From a virus, in IMG/VR virus record IMGVR_UViG_3300023181_000017, positions 1 through 41,142 of that record: DNA of 41,142 nt; one strand, written 5' to 3'. The position numbers and the translations under genes were made by a program. The notes below the pieces were generated by a model. The model saw only the letters and a list, made by a program, of their open reading frames with translations, had not been told where the DNA came from and made no database searches. Shown in pieces: positions 17,274 through 25,574 of this stretch; within the stretch, counting starts at the first letter, position 1, and every line of letters begins with the position of its first letter.

Positions 17274-18575
17274 TTATGAACTCATTACGGTTCTTTCTTT
17301 CTTTTCTGGAGCAATTTCTGGTAACATCCTCATCATAACCATATCGGATATATCAGGTGAACGTCCTAATAACTCTTTTACTTTGTCTTTTGGAACAACT
17401 TGTTTTTTACCATCCTTATCCATATCCTTTTGCTTAACCTGTTCAAATTCTTCAATTAAACGAGCTATAAACTCTGGCTCATCTGAATGAACGTATAATA
17501 GATTTGAACGCACTATATCAGCTAATTTAAAGTAGCATTGAGATTTTAGATTATTGAAGTTCTCTCCGTATAAAGGCGATGAATTGTTTACAAAACCTTT
17601 GCATTTTAACTGATCCACTACACCGCCACCTACGCCATCTTCATCAACTATAATTTGAGATAACGGTATTTCGTATTGTTGTGACAACTCTAAAATTACA
17701 GATGTAACCCATGTTGTCGGCTTTTTGGTAAGCTCAACATATTTAATTAATCGTAATCCATCCCATACGCCAATCATAGTGCTATCATCCCCAAAACGGG
17801 CAATATCAGCGGTTATATATCTTTTACCACCTTTAACGAACTTGTTGGTAAAAACATTATTAATATCGTCTATTGACATTAAAGCTGCAGGATCATCGTC
17901 ATACTCCCAATCTCCATAATATAGCCTTTGCTTGCTGTTTTTATCAAGCCTAAGCAATGATTGCAAATAAGATGGGTGTAAGTGTGGGTTATCGGTCGGT
18001 AAAGCTTGTATGAACTTTCTATAATCTTGTAAAGTCTTTTCTTTTGATGGTTTGTAGAAATTAGTATAAGTCCAGTTTTTTGATGGATTGCAAGTGCCTA
18101 ACATTTTAGGCATTAAATCAAAGTCTTTTAATTTATAACGAATACGGGATTTAACTATTTGCCATGCTTTGTAAACAATCTGGTTACACTCATCGACTAC
18201 CGCCCCTGTTATCTCTAATGAACCTAAGGCATCAAAATTTGGGTCTGCTGGGTAAAGGAATAAATCTTTTAATAAAATGTCGCTTCCATTTTTCCAATGA
18301 ATGATATTTTCCTGAGCATTAAACTTGTATTGGCTTGATAATTTAAGTTTAGATGATAATTCAAAGAAAGTATTTAGGGTGGTTTCTTTTAGCGTTTTAA
18401 GCTTTGATCGGCCCATAAGCCAACGGCTACCTGGGTAATTCTGTGATTGCTCAATTAGATATAAACAATCTAAAGCTGATTTTCCGCCGCCAGCGGCCCC
18501 GCCATAAAGTATTTCCTCGGTAACTTTATCTTTTAAGTAAAATACAGCGTGTTGCTGTTTAAGAAGTAGCTGCAT
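17274..18575 (-). CDS. terL: Terminase large subunit (ATPase-nuclease), 433 aa
   Basis: Walker A GGAAGGGKS lies at residues 25-33 and Walker B GAVVDE at 124-129, followed by a coupling-type motif (MLGTCNPSKNW). The nuclease part has YITADIARFGDDST (first acidic residues, about 253-266) and QIIVDEDGVGGG (second Asp). This is the terminase 6-type motor that packages DNA into proheads at the portal. Its ATG lies 17 nt inside the small subunit gene. Length is normal. Confidence 0.95.
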   Translation of the reverse strand: MQLLLKQQHAVFYLKDKVTEEILYGGAAGGGKSALDCLYLIEQSQNYPGSRWLMGRSKLKTLKETTLNTFFELSSKLKLSSQYKFNAQENIIHWKNGSDILLKDLFLYPADPNFDALGSLEITGAVVDECNQIVYKAWQIVKSRIRYKLKDFDLMPKMLGTCNPSKNWTYTNFYKPSKEKTLQDYRKFIQALPTDNPHLHPSYLQSLLRLDKNSKQRLYYGDWEYDDDPAALMSIDDINNVFTNKFVKGGKRYITADIARFGDDSTMIGVWDGLRLIKYVELTKKPTTWVTSVILELSQQYEIPLSQIIVDEDGVGGGVVDQLKCKGFVNNSSPLYGENFNNLKSQCYFKLADIVRSNLLYVHSDEPEFIARLIEEFEQVKQKDMDKDGKKQVVPKDKVKELLGRSPDISDMVMMRMLPEIAPEKKERTVMSS

Positions 18576-19077
18576 TTGGGTCTATGCCTCCCCCTAAATT
18601 TATAATGTTTGTTGTTTCAGCTTTTGATTGGTCGTTATCCTTTTCGAACCATCCGAAGTGGCGGCCGATTTTATCTAAGGCATTAAGCTTATCGTTTAAC
18701 TTAAACTCAACAGTTGTTTTACTGCCTCCCTCAAATTCGGTAACAGTTTTTTTAACTGAGTTTAAGGACCGTGCTTTTGATCTATCGATTTGCGAAAGGT
18801 CTTTTATTGAGTTATCCTCAGATATGAAATCCTGAACATTACTAAAAGCATTTTCTTCCAATTCAGATAGCCATCGATCTTTTGTAATTGAATGATTTTC
18901 TGCAGCTTTTACTCTTAATGACTGGATATACTCTTGAACTTCTGGTTCTTGAAGTAAATTATAAGCAATTTGATCTGCTGTTTTTTTTGAATAACCAGAG
19001 TAAACCGCTGATTCTCCGCCTTTTAACGTTTCAAACCACCTATCAGCAAACTTTTTCTTTTTCTCGGTTAACGCCAT
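18559..19077 (-). CDS. terS: Terminase small subunit, 172 aa
   Basis: The N-terminus (KKFADRWFETLKGGESAVYSGYSKKTADQIAYNLLQ, read in parts) matches the Terminase_2 family helix-turn-helix. The middle is charged and helical for oligomerisation, and the C-terminus is Gly-rich. It recognises the packaging start site and hands DNA to the large subunit. First gene of the late operon, behind a consensus promoter. Confidence 0.9.
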   Translation of the reverse strand: MALTEKKKKFADRWFETLKGGESAVYSGYSKKTADQIAYNLLQEPEVQEYIQSLRVKAAENHSITKDRWLSELEENAFSNVQDFISEDNSIKDLSQIDRSKARSLNSVKKTVTEFEGGSKTTVEFKLNDKLNALDKIGRHFGWFEKDNDQSKAETTNIINLGGGIDPNAATS

Positions 19078-19111
19078 TTAATTCTAAATATTTCTAAACC
19101 ACATCTAAACC

Positions 19112-19140
19112 CAAATATACGAATTAAAACTACTTTTCAA
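19112..19140 (-). promoter_or_regulatory. Late operon promoter TTG-N18-TATATTTG
   Basis: The minus strand has TTG (19140-19138), 18 nt, then TATATTTG (19119-19112), 34 nt before the terminase small subunit ATG. It lies partly inside the end of the DUF1064 gene. Both boxes match the Bacteroidetes consensus. Confidence 0.7.
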
Positions 19141-19486
19141 TAATTTTGATATTATACATTGCCTCGACAATTTTCTTCTTTAAATTATAGACTGTTGTTT
19201 TAATTCCCTTGACATCTTCTAAATCAATTCTACCATCTGAATAGTAAACCTTAAAATCTGCCTTGTAAAAGCCGCAAAACTTTGAGTTGATTATTATGTC
19301 GTATCTCGGTTGTAATTCGATTTTAATAACACTTCCTGCCTTTTGAAGTATCATCAATTGCTTATACCTAGCACACTCTTTTAAAGAATCAAACTTAATT
19401 CCATCGAATACAACTTTTTTGGCTTTGTATTTTGATTTTTTAGGTTTTAGCTTTTTAAATTCGGCTACGGTTATTACCTCATTCAT
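19130..19486 (-). CDS. DUF1064-type nuclease (Holliday junction resolvase-like), 118 aa
   Basis: YKAKKVVFDGIKFDSLKECA, ELQPRYDIII, YKADFKVYYSDGRIDLEDVKG and TTVYNLKKKIVE follow the DUF1064 family from end to end. The E, D and E-x-K residues are placed like a PD-(D/E)XK nuclease core. Such genes sit near terminases and likely clean branched DNA before packaging. Length is typical. Confidence 0.85.
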   Translation of the reverse strand: MNEVITVAEFKKLKPKKSKYKAKKVVFDGIKFDSLKECARYKQLMILQKAGSVIKIELQPRYDIIINSKFCGFYKADFKVYYSDGRIDLEDVKGIKTTVYNLKKKIVEAMYNIKIIEK

Positions 19487-19503
19487 CGGTTCCCTTTTCT
19501 GTT

Positions 19504-19779
19504 TTATGTTCTACTTGCAAACTCAGGGCTATCGATATAATTTTTAAATTCGCTCCAATATTTTTCAACAATATCTTTACATGATAGGGCTGGTAATGAA
19601 ACTGATTTACTAAAATTTCTTATTGCTAAAGTCATTAATTGTAAATCGTCGTCATATCCTCTGTCCAAGAGAAAGCATCTAACCTGTCTCTTTTGACCTC
19701 CGTGCTTTTTAGTATTGCTATTCCAACCTAAAGTATTTGACTTCATTGGATCTGCTGAATTTTTATGTGTTGCTCCCAT
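19504..19779 (-). CDS. Hypothetical protein, 91 aa
   Basis: Basic, polar N-terminus (HKNSADPMKSNTLGWNSNTK) and a helical C-terminal half (CKDIVEKYWSEFKNYIDSPE). No family recognised. It follows the 19781 gene with a single base between them. Confidence 0.65.
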   Translation of the reverse strand: MGATHKNSADPMKSNTLGWNSNTKKHGGQKRQVRCFLLDRGYDDDLQLMTLAIRNFSKSVSLPALSCKDIVEKYWSEFKNYIDSPEFASRT

Positions 19780-19780
19780 C

Positions 19781-20068
19781 TTACTTTAAATTGTTTATAA
19801 ATCTGTTAGGATATACTTTTTTTAATACATCAAATTGTTCAATAGCATGGTCTAAGCAATTCCAACCTCCGTTTTCCCAATTTACTATTGCTGTCCCGCA
19901 TTTAAAGTCGTAGTTTGTTATTGTAGCCGTATGCTTAGGATTTAATCTATCTACAAGCTCTAAGCCTATTAACTCATTAGAATTTACTCTCCAAAACTTA
20001 TTAAGGTTATGATTAATGTTAAACTTCTTGTCAAAACCTTCTCCTGTATATTCTACTCGCTTTTCCAT
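19781..20068 (-). CDS. Hypothetical protein, 95 aa
   Basis: MEKRVEYTGEGFDKKFNINH... contains a beta-rich core (TATITNYDFKCGTAIVNWEN) with several aromatic residues. No family recognised. Part of the tight minus-strand early/middle operon. Confidence 0.65.
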   Translation of the reverse strand: MEKRVEYTGEGFDKKFNINHNLNKFWRVNSNELIGLELVDRLNPKHTATITNYDFKCGTAIVNWENGGWNCLDHAIEQFDVLKKVYPNRFINNLK

Positions 20069-20089
20069 CTTCTTTATTCCTTTAATAAA

Positions 20090-20308
20090 TTAAACTTTGT
20101 CTTTTAGAGTTGTTAGTACTGCTTTTACTCCGTCCAAATAAAGAACATCCCTAAGCGATTCAGAGGGTTTCAATCTATGAAATTCTGCAACTGCCTCATC
20201 AAGCTTTGCGTTGGCGTATAGCTTCATGGCTTTTAAGCATAACTTCACATTTATATAATCAGGATTATTTCCTGTTATGTCTGATAATATTTCTTCTGGT
20301 TTTTTCAT
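20090..20308 (-). CDS. Hypothetical protein, 72 aa
   Basis: Mostly helical and acidic (MKKPEEILSDITGNNPDYIN, ANAKLDEAVAEFHRLKPSES). It overlaps the upstream gene by 4 nt. No family recognised. Confidence 0.6.
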   Translation of the reverse strand: MKKPEEILSDITGNNPDYINVKLCLKAMKLYANAKLDEAVAEFHRLKPSESLRDVLYLDGVKAVLTTLKDKV

Positions 20309-20661
20309 AATCCCGATGTGTTAAATTCTTCGCCTGTTAAACTGTAATAAAGATTTTGAAGCTGGTGGAGGTGTTTCATTTCGATATTTTGCCACTCAAA
20401 CTCAAATATCCCTGTCCAAGATGAAAAATTAATGGTTATATCGCCTTTTGTGAACCACCAATGATTGCCATCGTCTGAACCGCTTTCAAACCCACACTTC
20501 AATAGTATTTCTTCTGATAATAGAATTGGTGATTTAATAATTTCATCAATCGAAATAGCTACATCTGGTTCAATAAAAGAAAACTCTTTTAAACCCCAAA
20601 CAAAAGGCTTATCATCATATCCAATGAATATGTTGCCTACTCGAATTTCATTTGCTTTCAT
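20305..20661 (-). CDS. Phage accessory protein of the LHQLQN family, 118 aa (paralogue of 23853-24227)
   Basis: It begins MKANEIRVGNIF and ends with HLHQLQNLYYSLTGEEFNTS, a pattern seen in many small proteins of Bacteroidetes phages. The gene at 23853-24227 has the same start (ELRCGNII), the same EEILLK.GF block and the same LHQLQN.Y..LTG.E end. Function unknown. Confidence 0.8.
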   Translation of the reverse strand: MKANEIRVGNIFIGYDDKPFVWGLKEFSFIEPDVAISIDEIIKSPILLSEEILLKCGFESGSDDGNHWWFTKGDITINFSSWTGIFEFEWQNIEMKHLHQLQNLYYSLTGEEFNTSGL

Positions 20662-20708
20662 ACCTGTAAATTTACCTTTTAATTCAATGCGGTTTTGTAA
20701 CTTTATTG

Positions 20709-21050
20709 TTAGAAAGGACAGTCGTCAGAAAATGCACTATTAGCTTCAATTAATCTAACAAAATTTGAAACTTTTACTTCTTTATTTTTAACTGGCAAAT
20801 TCTGAATAAATAAAATCTCTTTTCTAATTCTTCTTGCGTTAATAATCTTTTTATGATTCCCAATCGGGTCGAAATACTCCAAACATAATGCGAATATTTC
20901 CAAGCTAAAGTTTGATTTTTGCATATTACAATTCTTACAACAAAGCATCGTTAAATTACCTCCTTTGCTCTTTGCAATTAAGTGATCTCTTGATCTGCTT
21001 TTTTCGGTTAGCTCAATTTCGCAATAACAACACCTCTCAATCATAATCAC
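20709..21050 (-). CDS. HNH endonuclease family protein, 113 aa
   Basis: CCYCEIELTEKSRSRDHLIA then GGNLTMLCCKNCNMQKSN shows two CxxC metal sites flanking a DH catalytic pair, the HNH fold. The rest is helical and basic. It lies directly after another HNH-like gene and may be a recombination nuclease or a selfish endonuclease. Confidence 0.8.
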   Translation of the reverse strand: MIMIERCCYCEIELTEKSRSRDHLIAKSKGGNLTMLCCKNCNMQKSNFSLEIFALCLEYFDPIGNHKKIINARRIRKEILFIQNLPVKNKEVKVSNFVRLIEANSAFSDDCPF

Positions 21051-21056
21051 TTCGTG

Positions 21057-21473
21057 TTACTTGGTTTCAAAATAAAATATTCCGTTAAATGGTTTATCTG
21101 GAGTTATACCAAATAAATCTGCAACGGTATTCATGTAAACTATTCTTTTCTTAGTCGATTCTACAGTTGTTTTTTTAGGTAGATTAGATAATCGGATATG
21201 AAATGTCTTCATATAATTACGGAATCCTTCAAGGTCATTACATCGCTTGTAGTGGTTAACTATTCTTATTGCAGGCATAAGGTTTTCAATACAATCTACC
21301 TCTTTTAATCTTTTCACGTACTCATCTCTGTCTTTACATTCTTTCATTATTGAATATCCAAAACGCTGCTTTGATAACATATGGTCAACTTGCCATTTAT
21401 CATCTAAAGGCTTGCCAGTGTAAGCGCATTTGCCATCAAATTTATTAAATACCGCCTGTCTATCTATTTTCAT
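21057..21473 (-). CDS. HNH endonuclease-like protein, 138 aa
   Basis: FDGKCAYTGKPLDDKWQVDH and IENLMPAIRIVNHYKRCNDL give the H, N and H positions of an HNH motif. The second zinc pair is absent, so it is a variant. It starts at the stop of the upstream gene (shared base 21473). Similar genes lie beside replication modules in Bacteroidetes phages. Confidence 0.75.
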   Translation of the reverse strand: MKIDRQAVFNKFDGKCAYTGKPLDDKWQVDHMLSKQRFGYSIMKECKDRDEYVKRLKEVDCIENLMPAIRIVNHYKRCNDLEGFRNYMKTFHIRLSNLPKKTTVESTKKRIVYMNTVADLFGITPDKPFNGIFYFETK

Positions 21474-22201
21474 TACTTGGTTTCTTTTGGTTGATTAACT
21501 CTTGCTTCGATATATTCGTTTACATCTAACATCTTGCCATCGTATTTAACGAACTTTTTACCTGGTTCATCGCCTTGCAATTCATGAAGATTATTAAAAT
21601 CGTTAATAAGCCCATTAAAATACTTTTGCTCCTCAGATATTTCGATTTGTTTAAAAACAGTTTCTTTTTTACCTAAATCAGTAATTAAAGCTTTTACATT
21701 TTCTGGCATTGGTACGCCTTTTTGATTTGATAAAATATCTTTTTCAATTCGTTTTGCCTCGTTTCTTCTTTCTGTTTCAACATCTGCAGAAAACTCTAAA
21801 TCGAATTGCTCTAGCCAAGAGAAAATAACCTGACCATCTATCCTGTCGTATTGCTTGCCGAAATACCCTTTTTTAGCCCGATTAAAGCACAAAACAAAAT
21901 GATCTATCTTATAGTGCCAGTAATCTTCTAAAATCAAATTAACGGTTTGCATTACCTGATTGTTGCTCATAGATTTTCCAACACTTAAAAAGTCTGCCGT
22001 ATCAATTATTAGCAAAGTCAATAACGCTTTTACGTATGATTCTCCTTTTTCAACTTTCAGCTTTGCCATCGATGAATTTTTCGAATTCAGTAGCTCGATT
22101 GAATTTTTAGGTTTAACTGTTTCTAATAATTTCGAAAGCTGCTGCTCTAAGTTCTGCCCGTTCTGATTTGAGGTCGTTGTGATTTCTTGATTTGGTTGCA
22201 T
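21473..22201 (-). CDS. Conserved replication-module protein, 242 aa
   Basis: KPKNSIELLNSKNSSMAKLK, LLIIDTADFLSVGKSMSNNQ and YDRIDGQVIFSWLEQF recur in a family next to replication initiators in Bacteroidetes phages and prophages. Its role is not known; helicase loading has been a reasonable guess for this slot. The start at 22201 overlaps the upstream gene by 89 nt; the KPKNSIELLN part belongs to the family pattern, so the long overlap is likely real. Confidence 0.7.
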   Translation of the reverse strand: MQPNQEITTTSNQNGQNLEQQLSKLLETVKPKNSIELLNSKNSSMAKLKVEKGESYVKALLTLLIIDTADFLSVGKSMSNNQVMQTVNLILEDYWHYKIDHFVLCFNRAKKGYFGKQYDRIDGQVIFSWLEQFDLEFSADVETERRNEAKRIEKDILSNQKGVPMPENVKALITDLGKKETVFKQIEISEEQKYFNGLINDFNNLHELQGDEPGKKFVKYDGKMLDVNEYIEARVNQPKETK

Positions 22202-22877
22202 TTTTTTCTTTTAAATATTTTTGATATGATTCGTTTGTGTTTGGAAATACAACTCCTTTGTAACTTCCAGCTATCGCACTTTCGATTAAAGCAATAGAAA
22301 AGACTTCATCGAATTTCATTAATCTTTTTAAATTGTAATCGTATGCATTTTGATCTTTCTTTTTCCAATTTTCAGATTGAATAAGTATAAACCATTCTTT
22401 TTTAAAATCATTACCAAAAACACACTTACAATTTTCAAAAGATTTTCTGGCAATTTCTTGAAATTGCTCAATAGTTCTTTTAGTATTACTCTTTTTTTCT
22501 TTAACAATTACATTATCACTAACACTATCTTTAACACTATCACTTACAATAACACTATCAGGTTTTCTGGGTTCTAAAATAACCTGATGGGTTTCTTTGG
22601 GTTCTTGTGGGTTTGTGTTTAATGGAGGTCTTCCGCCTTTAAGTCCGTTTAAACGGCTTCTTTCTGCTCTTTCCTCCCATTTAACTAAATCTCTTTTTAA
22701 AGTATTTTGAATATCTAAAAATGAAACTTTAGTTATTTTATCTGGAAATTCAGGATTTAAATCGTTTATATACCTAAAGAAATGTTTTATTAATCGTCCA
22801 GCTTCATCATCTTCTAAGGCTTCGAATTTGTCTATCCAATCAGCATAAACAAGTACACCGTTTTTGTTTTCGGCCAT
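22113..22877 (-). CDS. DUF6291-type replication initiation protein, 254 aa
   Basis: The N-terminus (VLVYADWIDKFEALEDDEAG, LIKHFFRYINDLNPEFPD) is the DUF6291 pattern. A linker rich in S, D and V (about 100-130) follows, then a helical C-terminal domain (IEQFQEIARKSFENCKCVFG), as in initiator proteins with a DnaD-like plan. No polymerase or helicase is encoded, so it may recruit the host replisome. It starts one base after its neighbour's stop frame at 22877. Confidence 0.7.
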   Translation of the reverse strand: MAENKNGVLVYADWIDKFEALEDDEAGRLIKHFFRYINDLNPEFPDKITKVSFLDIQNTLKRDLVKWEERAERSRLNGLKGGRPPLNTNPQEPKETHQVILEPRKPDSVIVSDSVKDSVSDNVIVKEKKSNTKRTIEQFQEIARKSFENCKCVFGNDFKKEWFILIQSENWKKKDQNAYDYNLKRLMKFDEVFSIALIESAIAGSYKGVVFPNTNESYQKYLKEKNATKSRNHNDLKSERAELRAAAFEIIRNS

Positions 22878-23209
22878 TACGCAAACCCTAAATTTTCAGA
22901 AATAAGATACCAGTTACCATCTAAATGCCTTTGCCACTCTCCGCCACGCAAAGGAAGAAATAAAATTACTCGGTAATCGCTTTCATGATCTTCACAAACC
23001 TCTTTTTCAATGTCTAGTAATGTTTTAGCTCCATGAAATTCATCGATTTGTTTCGCTTCATAATAAACATATCCGTTTTTGGTAACGGTATAACCGCCAA
23101 AACCATTGTATAAACGAGTTTCATAACTCAAAACTTTGTTGTTGCCAGGACAGCACAAACAACCTACATGAGTAGATTTAATTGGCTCTAAATAGATTAT
23201 TTTTTTCAT
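22877..23209 (-). CDS. Hypothetical protein, 110 aa
   Basis: The start at 23209 (MKKIIYLEPIKSTHVGCLCC) was chosen because the longer frame from 23266 would translate a structured RNA element. There is a CLCCPGN motif near the start, a beta-rich middle (NGFGGYTVTKNGYVYYEAK) and a WQRHLDGNWYLI end. No family recognised. The structured leader may control it. Confidence 0.65.
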   Translation of the reverse strand: MKKIIYLEPIKSTHVGCLCCPGNNKVLSYETRLYNGFGGYTVTKNGYVYYEAKQIDEFHGAKTLLDIEKEVCEDHESDYRVILFLPLRGGEWQRHLDGNWYLISENLGFA

Positions 23210-23219
23210 AAAATAAAAA

Positions 23220-23307
23220 TGCCTTGTTAGCCTTTCCCGTCTTCGAACTCGGTAATCAGCCAACAAGGCAATAAATGTCTTTGGTTTGCCGCTTTAAATT
23301 CGAAGAC
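23220..23307 (-). promoter_or_regulatory. Structured 5' leader with pseudoknot-like crossed inverted repeats
   Basis: Two perfect 9-bp inverted repeats are interlocked: TGCCTTGTT (23220-23228) with AACAAGGCA (23262-23270), and GTCTTCGAA (23239-23247) with TTCGAAGAC (23299-23307). On the minus strand the first hairpin is followed by TTTTTATTTT and the start codon, like an attenuator, and its loop can pair with upstream sequence. No known riboswitch class recognised. Confidence 0.6.
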
Positions 23308-23343
23308 TGCGACCGTTTATTTTACCCCACTAATATACGAAAA

Positions 23344-23559
23344 TTATTCCTGATCGTCAATATCTAATTTAATATTTTCTACTATGTTAAGTTTTAACCA
23401 TTCATCAGGGATGTTTCTGTTTAGAGAATTGCCTCCTACTTCTTTCCAGTAACATCCTTTCCAAAATAAAAATGACCAGTTAACTTTTATGTATAATAAA
23501 AAATACCATTTACTAAAAAATCCGCTATACTTTTCGACAATTTTATACTCCTTTTTCAT
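23344..23559 (-). CDS. Hypothetical protein, 71 aa
   Basis: Aromatic-rich N-terminal half (YSGFFSKWYFLLYIKVNWSF) that could touch the membrane, acidic C-terminus. It overlaps the HTH gene by 4 nt. No family recognised. Confidence 0.6.
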   Translation of the reverse strand: MKKEYKIVEKYSGFFSKWYFLLYIKVNWSFLFWKGCYWKEVGGNSLNRNIPDEWLKLNIVENIKLDIDDQE

Positions 23560-23774
23560 TTTGGCTGCTTTAAATAATAAGTATTAAATCTTTTCTTGTT
23601 TGCGTTAAAAGTTGGCTCTGAAATAATATCCAATCCTTCACGTTTAAGCATCGAAATGTATTTTCTTAAATCTACGGTTCGACAATATTTAATTGCCGTT
23701 AGAGCCGTTAATTTTGCGCCTCCCATCAAGCAAAGTCTTACCCTCGATAGGTTTGTTTCGATTTGATCGTTCAT
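23556..23774 (-). CDS. Helix-turn-helix protein, 72 aa
   Basis: GGAKLTALTAIKYCRTVDLR followed by KYISMLKREGLDIISEP and NKKRFNTYYL is the small winged helix-turn-helix pattern common in Bacteroidetes phages (start of recognition, ISMLKREG turn, wing ending in YYL). It is a likely DNA-binding regulator of early genes. Confidence 0.75.
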   Translation of the reverse strand: MNDQIETNLSRVRLCLMGGAKLTALTAIKYCRTVDLRKYISMLKREGLDIISEPTFNANKKRFNTYYLKQPK

Positions 23775-23852
23775 ATCTAATTTTTTTAAGTTTCAAATAT
23801 TCTTGCCAACTGTACTCAGTCACAAGCAAGTTTCCTATGTAGTAGCGGAGCA

Positions 23853-24227
23853 TTAGAATAGTTTCGATACGTTTAATTCTTGGCCTGTTAATGCGAAGTA
23901 AATGTTTTGAAGTTGGTGTAGGTGTTGCAATCTAACATCATCATAAAAAACACAATAAAAACCGCTTTTTGTAACATAGTCAAATCTTAAATCTTCATGG
24001 TCTATACCAACATAAAAATCAAATCCTTTAATTGAAAACGCTTTTGAATCTCCACTATCTTCGGCTACATCAAACCCAACCTTCAAAAGTATTTCTTCCG
24101 AAATTTCAAGTGGTGAGTATGGTATCGGGTTTCTCGCTATTGTAAGAATATTATTTTGGTCAATAACGAAAATGCCGTCCCGCTTACGAATAATATTACC
24201 ACATCTTAACTCTCTAAAATTTATCAT
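23853..24227 (-). CDS. Phage accessory protein of the LHQLQN family, 124 aa (paralogue of 20305-20661)
   Basis: Same plan as the 20305 gene: an N-terminal RELRCGNII strand, SEEILLKVGF in the middle and LQHLHQLQNIYFALTGQELN at the end, with a divergent beta-rich middle. The gap to the HTH gene (23775-23852) shows no gene. Confidence 0.8.
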   Translation of the reverse strand: MINFRELRCGNIIRKRDGIFVIDQNNILTIARNPIPYSPLEISEEILLKVGFDVAEDSGDSKAFSIKGFDFYVGIDHEDLRFDYVTKSGFYCVFYDDVRLQHLHQLQNIYFALTGQELNVSKLF

Positions 24228-24256
24228 ATATAAAATTTAATTTTTAATAAGCGTAT

Positions 24257-24868
24257 TTAATTAAACCATTTTAATTCTGTTGTTCCTTTAAAGCCTTTTT
24301 TCCAAACATACCAAGCATAAGCTACAGCGGAACCACCGCTTGTTCGCAAGCCTTCAAAATTCCCGTTTTTAGCGCAGTTAATACGACTTGATGATATCCA
24401 TATAGTTTTTGGTGGATAATCTGAAAACATTTGTTTTCTCCCTTTGCCTTCCATGAATTGAACCTTCAAAAACATTGCAACTTTAAATCCATCGGGAATG
24501 ATGTTTAATGAGTGCATTATAAATTCTTTAGCTAAAGAATATGGGGGATTAGTTATTATACTTCCGTAAAACCTATTTTCTTTATGTATTTCAAGGAAAT
24601 CAACACCAGTTATTCCATAACCCCTATCAATTAAATCATAAGCTATTACTTTAAATCCTTTATGAGAAATAACTTTTGCCATATGCCCTTCTCCGCAAGA
24701 TGGCTCCATTATTGGAAAATCTTTATTAAAAGCTTCTAATTCCATAAGCATTTCAACTGCTTTAGGGTCTGTTGCGTAATAATCATTAACCTCTCTATCG
24801 TCTTCAGTATGATGACTACTTCCTAAATTTTTAAATACACTATTCGCATTTCCTTTCCAATCTTTCAT
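24257..24868 (-). CDS. DNA methyltransferase-like protein, 203 aa
   Basis: PIMEPSCGEGHMAKVI (about 52-67) is a SAM-binding motif I in the N6-adenine style, and NPPY at 107-110 is the catalytic motif IV. No clear target recognition domain is present, so specificity is unknown and the protein is short. It may protect phage DNA. Start overlaps the upstream gene as ATGA. Confidence 0.8.
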   Translation of the reverse strand: MKDWKGNANSVFKNLGSSHHTEDDREVNDYYATDPKAVEMLMELEAFNKDFPIMEPSCGEGHMAKVISHKGFKVIAYDLIDRGYGITGVDFLEIHKENRFYGSIITNPPYSLAKEFIMHSLNIIPDGFKVAMFLKVQFMEGKGRKQMFSDYPPKTIWISSSRINCAKNGNFEGLRTSGGSAVAYAWYVWKKGFKGTTELKWFN

Positions 24869-25005
24869 AACTCCAAACTCAACTGCCCTGGTTTATAATT
24901 AATTAATTTCCATCTTTCTTTCAAAGCTTCTGTAGATAATATTCGGCTTACGTAATACTCTCGCTGATGTATTTGAGGCCTTGCACCGTTTTTAAAGTTT
25001 TCCAT
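24865..25005 (-). CDS. Small protein, 46 aa
   Basis: MENFKNGARPQIHQREYYVS... Its TGA overlaps the methyltransferase start (ATGA) and its ATG follows the upstream stop directly. Unknown family; coupling supports expression. Confidence 0.6.
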   Translation of the reverse strand: MENFKNGARPQIHQREYYVSRILSTEALKERWKLINYKPGQLSLEL

Positions 25006-25167
25006 TTATTCTTTTAACTTAATAAGTGATTTAATTATTTTTGGTTGCTTCTCTAGAGGCGATATGTTGCCAGTGTATCTGCCTAAATAATACACTGGAA
25101 TCCACCACTTTTCTTCCTGATAATAAAGCTTTCTTTTGTTATTTATTAAATAAAGTCCGTTTTCCAT
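25006..25167 (-). CDS. Small protein, 53 aa
   Basis: MENGLYLINNKRKLYYQEEK... has a WWIPVYYLGRYTG aromatic block, basic end. It overlaps the upstream gene by 22 nt and abuts the next ATG. Unknown family. Confidence 0.6.
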   Translation of the reverse strand: MENGLYLINNKRKLYYQEEKWWIPVYYLGRYTGNISPLEKQPKIIKSLIKLKE

Positions 25168-25574
25168 TTAGTTTTAGTTCTTTTATAAAGATTTAATTTA
25201 TCTAGTTTTAATAATTCTGCCTTTAGTTTATCTCGTTTAAAAGATTCTTGTTCAAGAGAAATCATTATCAAAATTGCTTTCATATCTTGAACAGCATAGA
25301 ATGTAGCTCGCATTATTTCAGCTTCTCTATATGCGTATTTAAGTATCATTTTAAAGCATAATCTTTCCCTTAACAACCTCAACCTAATTCTCCGATTTGT
25401 AACGCTTATAGCTGATCTATTAATCAATAATCCAATCTTTTCGTCAGATAGCTTGGTCCAATTATTTTTTATAACTTCATCCTCGTTTTGTTGATATGAA
25501 TTATACTTTTCTTTGGTTGTCATTTGCCAATTCAAGCTGTCTTTGGGAGGTCGACCTATTCTAAGCTGCTTCAT
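25146..25574 (-). CDS. Myb/SANT-like DNA-binding protein, 142 aa
   Basis: QNEDEVIKNNWTKLSDEKIG followed by NRSAISVTNRRIRLRLLRER resembles a Myb/SANT-type helix-turn-helix (N-E-D..I..N...L....I...L.R....V.NRR..L). The C-terminal half is helical and basic. Likely DNA-binding; target unknown. Confidence 0.6.
   Translation of the reverse strand: MKQLRIGRPPKDSLNWQMTTKEKYNSYQQNEDEVIKNNWTKLSDEKIGLLINRSAISVTNRRIRLRLLRERLCFKMILKYAYREAEIMRATFYAVQDMKAILIMISLEQESFKRDKLKAELLKLDKLNLYKRTKTKWKTDFI

Noticed and set aside
23210-23266. Longer N-terminus for the 22877 gene
   Set aside because: The extra residues come from translating the two inverted repeats of the leader; ATG 23209 gives a normal start.
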